Positions 38,004-47,800 of a stretch of DNA of 64,000 bases are shown piece after piece. Source of the DNA: Aeromonas lacus. Lineage in GTDB: Bacteria; Pseudomonadota; Gammaproteobacteria; Enterobacterales; Aeromonadaceae. How positions within the stretch are numbered: the first letter of the stretch is position 1; each line of letters opens with the position of its first letter. Location: contig NZ_JRGM01000133.1 in NCBI RefSeq assembly GCF_000764665.1, positions 1 through 64,000 on the forward strand. The letters run 5' to 3'. A program made the translations under genes and the position numbers. The notes beneath the pieces were generated by a model that worked only from the letters and a program-made list of their open reading frames with translations, had not been told where the DNA came from and made no database searches.

Positions 38004-38639
38004 TCACTCCTGCATCATGGGGGTCAGTGACAAGGTCTTGAGGCGCCCCTGCATCAGTGTGAGATCCTGATGGGTTGTGAGGATCACCATGCCACCCCGA
38101 TCGGCATGGGCCAGGAAGAGCTGCTCCAGCACCTTGACCCCCTGTTTATCAATAGCCGTAAAGGGCTCATCCAGGATCCAGAGCGAAGGCTTGTTGCAGA
38201 GCCATAAGCGGGCCAGTGCTACGCGTCGTTGCTGACCTGCTGAGAGCTGACCGGTGGGGTTATCCTCAAAACCGGCTAGACCAACTCGAGCCAAAATCTG
38301 CCACAAATCGCTCTCAGTCTGCGCTGAATGGTGAAGTTGCTGATAAAAAGTCAGGTTTTCAAAGGGTGTCAGGGCTGCCTTTATCCCAGGCTGATGGCCC
38401 AGATAAAGCAGACTGGCGTGATACTCGTCACGGCAAGCGCGAATATTCTCCCCATTCCAGAGCACTTCACCAGAAAAGGGTTGTGAGAGGCCAGTCAGCA
38501 AACGCAACAGACTGGTTTTGCCAACCCCGTTGGGGCCTTCTATTTGCACCAGATCGCCGGGTGAAACCGTAAATGAGAGATGTTCAAACAGAGTGCGATC
38601 TTCACGCACGCAGCTCAGATTGTTGACTTGAAGCAGCAT
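38004..38639 (-). CDS. ccmA: Haem ABC exporter ATP-binding protein CcmA
   Basis: ATPase of the CcmABCD complex. Walker A is [14 protein letters not shown], the ABC signature is [14 protein letters not shown], and Walker B is [12 protein letters not shown]. The 211 residues match E. coli (207). It is the first gene of the ccm operon; the promoter must lie in 38640-38800, where no clear boxes were identified. Confidence 0.95.
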   Translation of the reverse strand: MLLQVNNLSCVREDRTLFEHLSFTVSPGDLVQIEGPNGVGKTSLLRLLTGLSQPFSGEVLWNGENIRACRDEYHASLLYLGHQPGIKAALTPFENLTFYQQLHHSAQTESDLWQILARVGLAGFEDNPTGQLSAGQQRRVALARLWLCNKPSLWILDEPFTAIDKQGVKVLEQLFLAHADRGGMVILTTHQDLTLMQGRLKTLSLTPMMQE

Positions 38640-38794
38640 GAGGATGTTATCAAATAGAATTAAGCGGCCTGCATCTTAACACAGTATTGGGATACGTCGT
38701 TTCATAGATGCAACAATTGGCGCAAGTCGCGATGGGGATCGCGAAAAGAGGTAAAGGGGATGTCGATATGGCTCTGATCTGTTTCCGTCACTAC

Positions 38795-38830
38795 ATATAA
38801 AATAAAGGAAGGCATGAGCCTTCCTTCACT
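38795..38830 (-). terminator. Terminator of the flagellar/chemotaxis operon
   Basis: On the minus strand: stem AAGGAAGGC/GCCTTCCTT (38818-38826 with 38805-38813), loop of 4, followed by TTATTTTATAT. It lies just after the DUF2802 gene. Confidence 0.8.
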
Positions 38831-38831
38831 A

Positions 38832-39221
38832 TCAAGAACGACCTTTTCGCAAGGATATCAAGAGTTCGGCTTCTGCCTTTGGCAACTCGCACTCGCTCAT
38901 GACTTCATCCAGATCAGCACCCAGTTCAACCATCTTGGCAGCACGGCTGTAGAGCCTGCGCTCTGGATCCTGCATGGTCAGCTCTTGCTGGCGATCGTTG
39001 ATCTGTTGCATCGCCCCCTCCACAGCCTGCAGGCGCTGCCCCATGCCAATGGCACCGGTATGCAGCTCCATCATCTGTTTGCGCAAGCTTTCAAGTTGCC
39101 CCTGCAAAACGGTCACGTGCGCCTCGGACTCCTGCTTGCTGCGCTTGCTTCTTGACCAGACATAAAAAGCAGACGCCATTGCAATCAGGGACACCACCAA
39201 GGCAACTATCTCAATGATCAA
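38832..39221 (-). CDS. DUF2802 domain protein of the chemotaxis operon
   Basis: A 129-residue protein with one N-terminal membrane segment (3-22), a coiled-coil stretch (about 28-85) and a small C-terminal DUF2802 module (RLYSRAAKMVELGADLDEVMSEC...). Family members sit directly after cheW in Vibrio, Shewanella and Pseudomonas chemotaxis operons. The function is unknown; co-expression suggests a link to the polar chemotaxis array or flagellum. It is the last gene before the operon terminator. Confidence 0.85.
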   Translation of the reverse strand: MIIEIVALVVSLIAMASAFYVWSRSKRSKQESEAHVTVLQGQLESLRKQMMELHTGAIGMGQRLQAVEGAMQQINDRQQELTMQDPERRLYSRAAKMVELGADLDEVMSECELPKAEAELLISLRKGRS

Positions 39222-39236
39222 AACATCACCTTATTG

Positions 39237-39725
39237 TTAGAGAGAACCAATTTCGTCCCACTCTTCATCAGAGAGCAACTTGTTCAGGTCAACTAGGATC
39301 AACAGTTGACCATCGCGGTTGCTAACACCCTGGATGAACTTGGCGCTCTCTTCGGTACCTACTGCGGGAGCCGCATCAATCTCGGAGGAGCGCAGATAAA
39401 CAACCTCGGCAACGCTATCAACCATGATGCCAATCACCTGCTTCTCTGCTTCGATGATGACGATGCGGGAGTTTTCACTCACATCGCCGGAAGGCAGGCC
39501 AAAACGGGAACGGGTATCGATGACAGTCACCACATTACCACGCAAGTTGATGATCCCGAGTACATATTCGGGAGCACCCGGCACAGGCGCGATTTCGGTG
39601 TAGCGCAATACCTCCTGCACCTGCATCACGTTGATGCCATAGGTCTCATTTTCCAGTTGGAAGGTTACCCATTGCAGCACTTCATCTTCAGCCAGATTCT
39701 GTGCAATATTGCGCTTTTCTGTCAT
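39237..39725 (-). CDS. cheW: Chemotaxis coupling protein CheW
   Basis: Adaptor joining chemoreceptors to CheA. The 162 residues form two SH3-like beta barrels; conserved segments are LQWVTFQLENETYGINVMQVQEVLR (split over 18-42), VLGIINLRGNVVTVIDTRSRFGL and IMVDSVAEVVYL. Length and position next to ParP and the DUF2802 gene match Vibrio. It is separated from parP by 69 bases. Confidence 0.95.
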   Translation of the reverse strand: MTEKRNIAQNLAEDEVLQWVTFQLENETYGINVMQVQEVLRYTEIAPVPGAPEYVLGIINLRGNVVTVIDTRSRFGLPSGDVSENSRIVIIEAEKQVIGIMVDSVAEVVYLRSSEIDAAPAVGTEESAKFIQGVSNRDGQLLILVDLNKLLSDEEWDEIGSL

Positions 39726-39794
39726 GTTTTTATTCCTTTTATGAAAACGTCTACTGCTAAAACTAGCAATAAAACAGCTCGATTGCAGAAGTTA

Positions 39795-40667
39795 TCAGCG
39801 ACCTTCTATGTTGACCCCACGCTCCAATAAAAGGAGCAATTCGCGAACATGCAACAGGGCACACATTTTTTCTTTAACCATGCCCGCGAGCCAAGGACGC
39901 TTGCCCTCTTGGTGGCGCCACTTGACCTGATCGCGGTGCAACAATTCAGTTCCTTTGAGGTGATGACACGCCAGTCCCCAAGGTGACTCTCCAAGCATAA
40001 TCAGATATTTGTAAGGATCCATCTCCAAATGCTGCCCAGGCATCACCCACTGGGCTGTATCCACTACATTCATCTTTTGCTCGCGAGAAGTCATGATCCC
40101 CTTATACCAGCCTGGCTGACCAAAAAGAGAGGTCACTTCTCCCAGCTGATGAATCCCGCCAAGATCGGTCAAGGGCACCGCAAACGTCACGCCAGACACT
40201 TCAAAGAAGAGAGCCTGGAACTCCTTGCCCGTCTCGATATTTTCCCAACTGATGGGAGACTCTGCTCCTTCCGGTGCAACTTCTACCGCCGTCTCGGTTA
40301 CTACCGTCGTAATCGGTTCTGCAATCTCAGGGCTCAATACCTCTGCGGGCCACTCAGGCTCTACTGGCGACAGTGACTCTTCAGCCACAATCTGCAGCGG
40401 CTCTGACACTGTTAGCTCATTGGTAAACGCGTCATTCTCAAATTGCACCTGCCCCACTTGAGCCAGCAATTCACTCAGTTGGGTTAGACGCGGGTCACTC
40501 TCCATATAGGGAGGAGCAACTACCTCCGGCACACTTTGAGGTTGTCGCTGCAACTGCACTACTGGCGCAGCAGGAACTTCTTCGATTTCATCAAGCCCTG
40601 ACGTGTCATCAAGGAGCAGCGAATGGAAATAATCATCCATTGCCCGAACTTGAATGGTATCTCTCAT
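39795..40667 (-). CDS. parP: CheW-like polar array protein ParP
   Basis: A 290-residue protein with a long acidic, Pro/Val-rich N-terminal region (1-140, probably disordered) and a C-terminal CheW-like domain (about 145-285; FQALFFEVSGVTFAVPLTDLGG and GWYKGIM mark it). In Vibrio, ParP binds ParC and the CheA linker and keeps arrays at the cell pole. The start is the ATG overlapping the parC stop (ATGA); a second ATG nine codons later is possible. Naming follows domain layout and the parC-parP-cheW order. Confidence 0.87.
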   Translation of the reverse strand: MRDTIQVRAMDDYFHSLLLDDTSGLDEIEEVPAAPVVQLQRQPQSVPEVVAPPYMESDPRLTQLSELLAQVGQVQFENDAFTNELTVSEPLQIVAEESLSPVEPEWPAEVLSPEIAEPITTVVTETAVEVAPEGAESPISWENIETGKEFQALFFEVSGVTFAVPLTDLGGIHQLGEVTSLFGQPGWYKGIMTSREQKMNVVDTAQWVMPGQHLEMDPYKYLIMLGESPWGLACHHLKGTELLHRDQVKWRHQEGKRPWLAGMVKEKMCALLHVRELLLLLERGVNIEGR

Positions 40668-41458
40668 GCCGTCACCTCATGAGTCCGCTGCCGCTCAAGC
40701 GCGTCAAGATATTTGAGCAGAGTTTCGTAGGCATAAGTTCCACGACTCCCGGGTGAATAAATGGAGGGGGGAATATGCAGCAAACTGGCATCCCGGAATT
40801 TGGTATCGATAGGGATCACCGCGTTCCACACCGCGTCACCGTACTGTTCCTTGATTGATTTCAACGTCATCAGCGATGCTCGGGTACGCTTGTCAAACAT
40901 GGTCGGAATAACGGTAAAACGAAATTTATCCCGTTTTGAGCGCTGCATAATTTCAAACGTCTTCATCATCCGCTCCAGCCCTTTCAGTGCCAGGAATTCG
41001 GTCTGAACAGGCACCAAAATGCGATCACATGCAGCAAGAGCATTGACCATCATCACCCCCAATACAGGTGGACAATCAATGAGCACGTAGTCGTACTGAT
41101 CCTGAATACGCAGCAACGCACGTTTGAGCACCAGCCCCATCCCTTCACGGTTCCCCATGACACGATCGAGCGTCGCCAGCGTGATAGATGCCGGCAGCAG
41201 ATTGATATTGTCGAACTTGGTTTTAAGCGTCAGTTTATTGACAAGCTCGGTGGTCGGCTTGACTGCTTGAAAAAGCTCATAGAGCGTGCCATCAAGACGA
41301 TCCGAATCGTAATCGAGATAAGCGGTCAACGAGGCATGCGGATCCGTATCAATCAGCAGCACCCGCTGGCCACGCTGAGCCAGGATCCCGGCAAGAGAGA
41401 CCACTGTGGTGGTTTTACCGACACCGCCTTTCTGGTTGGCAACCGTCCAAACAATCAC
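40664..41458 (-). CDS. parC: ParA-like ATPase ParC, polar chemotaxis array positioning
   Basis: A 264-residue ParA/MinD-type P-loop ATPase. The deviant Walker A is KGGVGKTTTVVSL (residues 10-22), switch I is LLIDTDPHASLTAYLDYD, and switch II is YVLIDCPPVLG. In Vibrio, ParC directs chemotaxis arrays to the pole with ParP. It is not topoisomerase IV subunit ParC, which shares the symbol. Placed between motB and parP, as in other polar-flagellated gammaproteobacteria. Confidence 0.9.
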   Translation of the reverse strand: MIVWTVANQKGGVGKTTTVVSLAGILAQRGQRVLLIDTDPHASLTAYLDYDSDRLDGTLYELFQAVKPTTELVNKLTLKTKFDNINLLPASITLATLDRVMGNREGMGLVLKRALLRIQDQYDYVLIDCPPVLGVMMVNALAACDRILVPVQTEFLALKGLERMMKTFEIMQRSKRDKFRFTVIPTMFDKRTRASLMTLKSIKEQYGDAVWNAVIPIDTKFRDASLLHIPPSIYSPGSRGTYAYETLLKYLDALERQRTHEVTA

Positions 41459-41462
41459 TGTA

Positions 41463-42380
41463 TCAATCCTGCCTTGTTGTTATACGCATGCCACCACCGG
41501 GTAGCGAGATCACCTTGACCTCACCAGCATCCGCCGCTTTTTGCACTTCCGGCACAGCCTCTGTGGCTGCCGGAGTTTCGACTACAGGTCTTGCAGGTAC
41601 CCAGGCAAACTTGGAGATAGCGACCACCACTTTACGGTTCTGTAGCCGCCCCTCTTCACTACCATTGTCTGCAAAAGGAGAAAACTCACCATATGCCTCG
41701 AATGCCAAGCGCTGAGGCGCGATACCATTGGCAATCAAACCGTTTAGCACCGCCTCTGCCCGAGCAGCAGACAGAGCCCAGTTTGAGCGATAAATTTCAT
41801 TATTAATCTGTTGGTTATCTGTATAACCCCTGACCCTTACGTAGTTATCGACCGGTTTGAGAATACTTGAAAGAGTATTGATAACCGGCGCTGCATTCGG
41901 CCCCATAAATGCACTTCCACTGCTAAATAACAGGCCGGAACTCAACTCGATAGTCAGCCAGTTCTCATCTTGAGTTAGTTTGACTATCCCAGACTCAACC
42001 AATGATCCCATGCTTGCCTGCAGCTGTGTACCAAGCGTCGCAAGTGTTGTGCCATTTTGCAAAATAGGGACACCGGAAATAGGTGCAAGAGAGGGAGCTG
42101 GTCCGCTTGTGCCATGAAGTATTGAAGGTGCGGAAGAGGCCGAACTTTCCAATAGCGAATTACCTTGGCCATCCAGCAAACCGTCGCTGCGAGGCTGAAT
42201 AACACTGAAAGCCTGACTCATACCGTCAATGACTGCACGATACTTGTCCTTGTTAACCAAAGCGACTGAATAGAGCACCACAAACAGGGCAAAGATGAGA
42301 GTCATGTAATCGGCGTAGGAGACCAGCCAGCGATCCAGATGCTCACGCCCTTGCAAGTGCAACCGATAACGCTTACGCAT
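41463..42380 (-). CDS. motB: Flagellar stator protein MotB (MotD/PomB type)
   Basis: Peptidoglycan-anchored stator subunit. One membrane helix carries the ion-binding aspartate Asp24 in VSYADYMTLIFALFVVLYSV. A long variable linker (about 55-145) is followed by an OmpA-like domain (about 160-260; VRGYTDNQ and LSAARAEAVLNGL) and a 40-residue tail. 305 residues. It lies in the chemotaxis operon, like the second stator set (MotCD) of Pseudomonas; which ion it uses cannot be read from the sequence. Confidence 0.9.
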   Translation of the reverse strand: MRKRYRLHLQGREHLDRWLVSYADYMTLIFALFVVLYSVALVNKDKYRAVIDGMSQAFSVIQPRSDGLLDGQGNSLLESSASSAPSILHGTSGPAPSLAPISGVPILQNGTTLATLGTQLQASMGSLVESGIVKLTQDENWLTIELSSGLLFSSGSAFMGPNAAPVINTLSSILKPVDNYVRVRGYTDNQQINNEIYRSNWALSAARAEAVLNGLIANGIAPQRLAFEAYGEFSPFADNGSEEGRLQNRKVVVAISKFAWVPARPVVETPAATEAVPEVQKAADAGEVKVISLPGGGMRITTRQD

Positions 42381-42382
42381 GG

Positions 42383-43120
42383 CTACTCTCCCTTCAGATA
42401 TGCCTTGAGCCGCCGTTCTACCTGCAGACCATTTTCACCATGGGCAATAGCAATGAGCCCCTCCAACGTCATCTCTTGGAAAAGCGCAGAATGGTAATGG
42501 AAAGCCCTTAACCGATTGGCAACAGGCAGATAAACCAGGTTGGCAAACCCCACACCATAAATGGTCGCAACAAAAGCCACAGCAATTCCCGCGCCCAGTG
42601 CTGCAGGGTCTTCGAGATGGAACATCGCCTGGATAAGCCCCATCACGGCGCCAATGATCCCGATGGTTGGGCTATAACCCCCCATGGATTCAAATACCCT
42701 GGCTGCATGCTCATTACGTTCTTGCTCGATATCGATATCCGCCTCCAGCAACATGCGAATATCCTCTGTCGACACACCATCGACAATCATGTTCAACCCT
42801 TGGCGGGTAAATTCATCTTCCTCTTGCTCCGCCTGATCTTCCAAAGCCAGCAGCCCTTGTTGCCGGGCAAATACAGCCCAAGATTGCAAACGCTCAGCCT
42901 GAAGTACCAGCTCCTGACGTGGGGGAACAAAAATCCAAAGAACCTGCCTGAGCGCAAGCAAGATATATCTGACGGGAGTTTGCAGAGTAACGGCACCGAA
43001 GGTGCCGCCCAATACGATCAGAAAAGCGGGGCCATCAACCAGAGTCAGCAGGGAACCACCATGCCACAATTGGGCAATGGCAATGGCTCCCAAAGCCAGG
43101 AGCAGGCCAAACAAGCCCAT
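42383..43120 (-). CDS. motA: Flagellar stator protein MotA (MotC/PomA type)
   Basis: Ion-channel subunit of the flagellar stator, 245 residues, four membrane segments, with the large cytoplasmic loop between helices 2 and 3. The conserved prolines of helices 3 and 4 lie in GGYSPTIGIIGAVMGLIQAM and NLVYLPVANRL. It is followed two bases later by motB and preceded by cheB with a two-base gap. Confidence 0.92.
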   Translation of the reverse strand: MGLFGLLLALGAIAIAQLWHGGSLLTLVDGPAFLIVLGGTFGAVTLQTPVRYILLALRQVLWIFVPPRQELVLQAERLQSWAVFARQQGLLALEDQAEQEEDEFTRQGLNMIVDGVSTEDIRMLLEADIDIEQERNEHAARVFESMGGYSPTIGIIGAVMGLIQAMFHLEDPAALGAGIAVAFVATIYGVGFANLVYLPVANRLRAFHYHSALFQEMTLEGLIAIAHGENGLQVERRLKAYLKGE

Positions 43121-43122
43121 GA

Positions 43123-44238
43123 TCAGCGCCCCAACTCAACCAGGATACGCTGTGCCACTTTGTCCAAAGGAAGTGATTCACTGGCGATACCAGCCTTGGC
43201 AACAGCCTGAGGCATCCCATATACCACACAAGATGCTTCATCCTGAGCCCAGATAGTAGAGCCTTGCTCTTTCAGCAACTTGGCTCCATCTCGGCCATCC
43301 GCGCCCATGCCCGTCAAGACAATCGCAAGCACCTTGTCAGCATAGGTTTTAGCTGCAGAAGCAAAGGTAATGTCAACACAGGGTTTGTAGTTAACTTTGT
43401 CATTGCCATCAATTATCCGGATACGAGCACCAACGCCACGCCCTTCAAGCAACATCTGTTTGCCACCCGGTGCCAGATAGGCATGGCCAGGTTTGAGCAC
43501 GTCACCATCCTCAGCTTCCTTGACACCGATCTGGCACAAGCCATTGAGGCGAGCAGCAAATGCCGCAGTAAAGGTTGCCGGCATATGCTGGATCAGCAAA
43601 ATCGGGTGAGGGAAATCTCCTGGTAGCTTCGTCAACACATTTTGCAATGCAACCGGTCCCCCAGTGGATGTACCAATAGCAACCAATTGATAAGTTTTAC
43701 CACTACGCTTGAATGCCGGAGCTGGTGTCATGCGCGGTGTTTCTAACACACGCTCAGCAGTTCGCGATGCAGCTGAAGAACTCAGTGGCGATCTGGTCAT
43801 CGGCTCAGGAGCTTTGGGGCGAGCAGAGCTCATCAAAAAGCGCTTGCGGGAGATCTCCTTTACCCGCTGCTGCAGTAATCTGACCGCTTCATCTTTGTCT
43901 CTGGCGATGTCTTCAAACTTTTTAGGTAAGAAATCGAGGGCTCCTGCATCCAGTGCATCCAGAGTCGCCTTTGCTCCCTCATGGGTCAGAGAGGAGAACA
44001 TTAAAATAGGAGTTGGACATTTGGCCATGATCTCGCGCACAGCGCTGATGCCGTCGAGCACGGGCATTTCAATGTCCATAGTGATCACATCAGGGCGCAG
44101 TGAAATCGCCTTGTCCACGGCCTCACGTCCGTTTTGAGCGGTATCAATCACTGTCAGCATGGGATCCTGACTAATGATTTCACTTACCCGACGGCGGAAG
44201 AAACTCGAATCATCGACAACTAATACCTTGACTGCCAT
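43123..44238 (-). CDS. cheB: Protein-glutamate methylesterase CheB
   Basis: Chemoreceptor methylesterase/deamidase for adaptation. The receiver domain (1-125) has acidic Asp10 and phospho-acceptor Asp55 ([13 protein letters not shown]). The catalytic domain (about 180-371) has the Ser in [13 protein letters not shown], the His in [12 protein letters not shown] and the Asp in [11 protein letters not shown]. 371 residues, somewhat longer than E. coli (349) because of the linker. No cheR lies next to it in this window. Confidence 0.95.
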   Translation of the reverse strand: MAVKVLVVDDSSFFRRRVSEIISQDPMLTVIDTAQNGREAVDKAISLRPDVITMDIEMPVLDGISAVREIMAKCPTPILMFSSLTHEGAKATLDALDAGALDFLPKKFEDIARDKDEAVRLLQQRVKEISRKRFLMSSARPKAPEPMTRSPLSSSAASRTAERVLETPRMTPAPAFKRSGKTYQLVAIGTSTGGPVALQNVLTKLPGDFPHPILLIQHMPATFTAAFAARLNGLCQIGVKEAEDGDVLKPGHAYLAPGGKQMLLEGRGVGARIRIIDGNDKVNYKPCVDITFASAAKTYADKVLAIVLTGMGADGRDGAKLLKEQGSTIWAQDEASCVVYGMPQAVAKAGIASESLPLDKVAQRILVELGR

Positions 44239-44270
44239 TGTTATTTTTCTAACTCCTTGGGCCTGAGCTA

Positions 44271-46541
44271 TTAATGTCTACGCGCATATGCTTTGAGCAG
44301 ACTCGGCACATCCAAAATCAGGGCTATTCCACCATCACTGGTAATTGTTGCCCCCGCCATACCTGGCGTTCCTTGCAGCAAGCTATCAAGTGGCTTGATA
44401 ACCACCTCTTCCTGGCCAATCAGGCTATCAACAACAAAACCAATTTGCTGTGTCCCAATCTGCACAATAACCACATGACCTGTATCTTGACGGGAGCGTT
44501 TGTTGGAACCACGCACCAGCCATTTATGCAGATAAAAGAGCGGAATTGCCTTCTCACGAACAATGATGGTGAGCTGACCATCTACCATATTGGCCTTTTT
44601 CAGATCCAGATGGAAAATCTCATTCACGCAGCCAAGCGGCAGAGCAAAAGTTTGCTCCCCCACCTCTACCATCAGGGTCGGCAAAATAGCCAGCGTCAAG
44701 GGCACCTTAATTTCAAGACGCGTTCCTTTACCCCATGTCGAATCAATGTGTACTGAGCCATTGAGCCCGACAATGCTGGTCTTCACCACATCCATACCGA
44801 CACCACGGCCAGATATATCCGAAATCTCTGACTTGGTAGAGAAACCCGGAGCAAAAATCAGGTTGTAGGCATCATTGTCACTCATGCGAGCAGCAGTATC
44901 TGCATCCAGTACACCACGGCTGATTGCTATAGACTTGAGTTTTTCTGGATCCATACCTGCACCATCATCTTCGATACAGAGCAGGATATGGTCACCTTGC
45001 TGAGAAGCACTCAGGGTGATAGTTCCCTGACGTGGTTTACCCGCTTTTTCACGGATCTCGGGCAACTCAACCCCATGGTCACAGGAGTTACGAACCAAGT
45101 GAACAAGGGGGTCAGCCAATGCTTCAACCAAGTTTTTATCAAGATCGGTCTCTTCACCGACCATGACCAATTCGATTTCTTTTTTGAGAGTACGAGCCAA
45201 ATCACGAACAACGCGCGGGAATCGACCAAAAACCTTCTTGATTGGTTGCATGCGGGTCTTCATGACCGCGCCTTGCAGATCAGCAGTCACAACATCTAGG
45301 TTGGCAACAGCCTTCGACATCTCTTCATCGTTGCTGGCAATACCAAGACTAACCAAGCGGTTACGCACCAATACCAACTCGCCCACCATATTCATTATCA
45401 CGTCGAGCGTCTTGGTATCCACCCTCACCGTTGTATCGCTTTGTACGGCACTGTTTTCCACAGGGGCTGGAGCAGAAGCCTTGGCTGCTGGTGCAGGAGC
45501 CTTGGCTGGTGATTCTGCAGGTTTTGCTGAGGCACTGGTCACGGGCTTGGCTGCAGGAGTAGGCACTGCAGGTTTGGACTGAGCTGGCACCGCGGCAGGT
45601 GCGGCAGGTGCGGCAGGTGCGGCAGGTGCGGCAGGTGCGGCAGGTGCGGCAGGTGCGGCAGGTGCGGCAGGTGCGGCAGGTGCCATTGTACTCTGCGGCC
45701 CTTGCCCACGCCCATGAAGTTCGTCAAGTAAGCGTTCGAACTCATCGTCATCGATAAGCTCATCTACTTCCTTCTGCACCGACTTAAGCGGATTAACTTC
45801 TGGCGCACCTATATGTTGTCCCTGGCCATGCAGCTGATCTAGCAAGGCTTCGAACTCATCATCAGTAATGTCACCGGAATCTGTGGTCACAGATGTTGAA
45901 GCAGCCTTGGTTGGTGCTCCGCCAACACCATGCAGCTCATCCAGTAAACGTTCGAACTCGTCAGCAGAGATCTCGTCAATAGAGCCACCGCCATTAACGG
46001 CTGCTGACTCAACACTCTCTACTGAAACCACAGCTTCTGGAACTTCAGGCTCAGCAACGAAAACGTCTACTTGAGGGGCAACTGGTTCGGGGTCGGCAGC
46101 AATAACATCAGAGGCAGCACTGCTGGTTGCAGTCCTCAGTTGCTCTTCACCCTCAGGCTTGCACAGCTCATGAAGGTCATGGAGGAGATCTTCTGACGCA
46201 GGACTTGGCGCTTCACGATTTTGCACTTGGGCAAACATGACGTTGATGGCGTCCAGTGCCTGCAAGATTACATCCATCAATTCTGCAGTCACTGTACGCT
46301 TGCCGTTGCGCAAGATATCAAACACGTTCTCGGCACCGTGGCATACGTCAACCAGTTCGCCCAACGACAAGAACCCAGCACCGCCTTTCACGGTATGAAA
46401 GCCGCGAAAGATCGCATTCAGCAGGTTTTTGTCATCGGGCCGCTTTTCCAAGTCGACCAGTTGCTCAGACAACTGTTCCAATATTTCGGATGCTTCGACC
46501 AGAAAGTCTTGCAGTATGTCTTCATCAACTTCGAAGGCCAT
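44271..46541 (-). CDS. cheA: Chemotaxis histidine kinase CheA
   Basis: Kinase of the chemotaxis array that phosphorylates CheY and CheB. The HPt domain (1-105) has phospho-His49 in [11 protein letters not shown]. The dimerisation, ATPase and CheW-like regulatory domains occupy about 370-756, with the N box [12 protein letters not shown]1 IEDDGAGMD and G2 [10 protein letters not shown]. Between them, instead of an obvious P2 domain, lies a linker with three copies of a DEFExLLDxLHG motif (193-205, 227-239, 265-277) and an Ala-Pro-Ala repeat (288-317). In Vibrio this region binds ParP. 756 residues. Confidence 0.94.
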   Translation of the reverse strand: MAFEVDEDILQDFLVEASEILEQLSEQLVDLEKRPDDKNLLNAIFRGFHTVKGGAGFLSLGELVDVCHGAENVFDILRNGKRTVTAELMDVILQALDAINVMFAQVQNREAPSPASEDLLHDLHELCKPEGEEQLRTATSSAASDVIAADPEPVAPQVDVFVAEPEVPEAVVSVESVESAAVNGGGSIDEISADEFERLLDELHGVGGAPTKAASTSVTTDSGDITDDEFEALLDQLHGQGQHIGAPEVNPLKSVQKEVDELIDDDEFERLLDELHGRGQGPQSTMAPAAPAAPAAPAAPAAPAAPAAPAAPAAPAAVPAQSKPAVPTPAAKPVTSASAKPAESPAKAPAPAAKASAPAPVENSAVQSDTTVRVDTKTLDVIMNMVGELVLVRNRLVSLGIASNDEEMSKAVANLDVVTADLQGAVMKTRMQPIKKVFGRFPRVVRDLARTLKKEIELVMVGEETDLDKNLVEALADPLVHLVRNSCDHGVELPEIREKAGKPRQGTITLSASQQGDHILLCIEDDGAGMDPEKLKSIAISRGVLDADTAARMSDNDAYNLIFAPGFSTKSEISDISGRGVGMDVVKTSIVGLNGSVHIDSTWGKGTRLEIKVPLTLAILPTLMVEVGEQTFALPLGCVNEIFHLDLKKANMVDGQLTIIVREKAIPLFYLHKWLVRGSNKRSRQDTGHVVIVQIGTQQIGFVVDSLIGQEEVVIKPLDSLLQGTPGMAGATITSDGGIALILDVPSLLKAYARRH
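45592..45681. repeat. Tandem 9-bp microsatellite in cheA
   Basis: Ten perfect copies of GCGGCAGGT (plus strand), coding for Ala-Pro-Ala units in the CheA linker. A 9-base unit keeps the frame when copies are gained or lost, so length differences between strains are expected. Confidence 0.95.
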
Positions 46542-46552
46542 GCGTCACTCCA

Positions 46553-47293
46553 TTAGAATCCCAAGCTAGACAGCAGATCGTCCACATCATCCTGACCATT
46601 GACCACGTCGGCACGGGCCTCGGGGTTCATGATGGGGCCTTCAGCTTCAATCCCGTTGACAGGAAGGCTGCGAGTTGAATGCTCTGCAGACGCCTCACCA
46701 AACATAGTCAGCATTTCTATTAATTTTGTTTCTACTTCCTGCACAAGTTTGATGACCTTGCGGATCATCTGCCCTGTCAGATCCTGAAAATCTTGCGCCA
46801 TCAGGATCTCTGTCAGCAGTTGCCGTAATTTATCGGCATCAGACTCTGAAGCCTTAATAAAATCATCGAGTTGGTGACATAGCGATTTGAATTGCCCAAC
46901 ATTCATGTCGCGGGACATCAAGGCATTCCAGTTCGGCATAACCAGCTGGATATTGTCATTAAGACGATCTGCAATCGGCAGACTGGCTTCTACCGCATCC
47001 ATGGTGCGGTTCGCGGCCTTGTCAGTCATATCGATAACGTAGCTAAGGCGTTCCCGAGCATCGGGGATATCATGAGTAGCCAGATCGGGAATCCGCGGAT
47101 CAAGGCGAAACTCTTGTAGTGAATTATGCAGTTGTCTTGTCAGTTGACCGACCTTGTCAAACAGATCGGAGGCATTGGGGGCACACACTTCGGCAAGCAG
47201 ATCATCGGCCAGCTCAAATTCACCTTGCTCAAGATGAGCAACAAGCATCCTTGCCTGGTCGAGCGAAATCATTGCTCTCGTTTTGGCCATCAT
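46553..47293 (-). CDS. cheZ: Protein phosphatase CheZ
   Basis: Removes the phosphate from CheY-P. The 246 residues form a long helical hairpin; the catalytic region is AQDFQDLTGQMIRKVIKLV, with the catalytic Gln in DFQDLTGQ. The C-terminal DDVDDLLSSLGF is the CheY-binding tail. The start codon is the first of two ATGs (47293 or 47290). Located between cheY and cheA as usual. Confidence 0.94.
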   Translation of the reverse strand: MMAKTRAMISLDQARMLVAHLEQGEFELADDLLAEVCAPNASDLFDKVGQLTRQLHNSLQEFRLDPRIPDLATHDIPDARERLSYVIDMTDKAANRTMDAVEASLPIADRLNDNIQLVMPNWNALMSRDMNVGQFKSLCHQLDDFIKASESDADKLRQLLTEILMAQDFQDLTGQMIRKVIKLVQEVETKLIEMLTMFGEASAEHSTRSLPVNGIEAEGPIMNPEARADVVNGQDDVDDLLSSLGF

Positions 47294-47305
47294 CCCTGCA
47301 GCTCC

Positions 47306-47689
47306 TTAGCCGATTCGTTCAAAAATCTTGTCCAGTTTTTCTTTGAGCGTCGCTGCAGTAAAAGGCTTGACGATGTAACCATTAACGCCAGCCTGGGCGG
47401 CCTCAATGATCTGTTCGCGTTTAGCTTCAGCTGTCACCATCAATACCGGAAGATGTTTGAGTTTGTCATCAACCCGAATGGCCTTGAGCAGGTCAATACC
47501 TTGCATGCCGGGCATGTTCCAGTCAGTTACTACAAACTGGAAATCACCATTTTTCAGCATCGGCAATGCTGTATTGCCATCATCCGCCTCGTGGGTGTTG
47601 TTGAATCCCAAGTCGCGCAGCAAGTTCTTGATAATCCGGCGCATCGTTGAAAAGTCATCAACAATGAGGATTTTCATGTTCTTGTCCAA
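47306..47689 (-). CDS. cheY: Chemotaxis response regulator CheY
   Basis: Single-domain receiver that binds FliM when phosphorylated and switches flagellar rotation. Acidic pair Asp11-Asp12, phospho-acceptor Asp56 ([10 protein letters not shown]), Thr in VLMVTAEA and Lys in YIVKPF. A TTG at 47689 is the likely start, because GGAGGG lies 4-5 bases before it; starting at the ATG four codons later would leave the ribosome site 17 bases away. 127 residues. A 111-base gap with a GC-rich hairpin (47705-47720) separates it from fliA. Confidence 0.94.
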   Translation of the reverse strand: MDKNMKILIVDDFSTMRRIIKNLLRDLGFNNTHEADDGNTALPMLKNGDFQFVVTDWNMPGMQGIDLLKAIRVDDKLKHLPVLMVTAEAKREQIIEAAQAGVNGYIVKPFTAATLKEKLDKIFERIG

Positions 47690-47800
47690 AATTCCCTCCT
47701 AAATAGCCGCCTCGGCGGCTCACTTACATGATGCTAAAAACGGGTTGTGTCGTGCGGATTATGCCTTAGAGTTTAGTCTCAGTGTAGCCAGTACAAACAC

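Noticed and set aside
40664-41458. ParC as plasmid/chromosome partition ParA or as topoisomerase IV
   Set aside because: There is no parB or centromere-like repeat, the location is inside the chemotaxis operon next to ParP, and a P-loop ATPase is not a topoisomerase.
47705-47720. GC-rich hairpin between fliA and cheY as a terminator
   Set aside because: No T-run follows on the minus strand; it sits just before the cheY ribosome site, so a leader hairpin is more likely.
47690-47800. Sigma-28 promoter for cheY
   Set aside because: A TAAA element is present, but no GCCGATAA-type -10 lies at the right distance.
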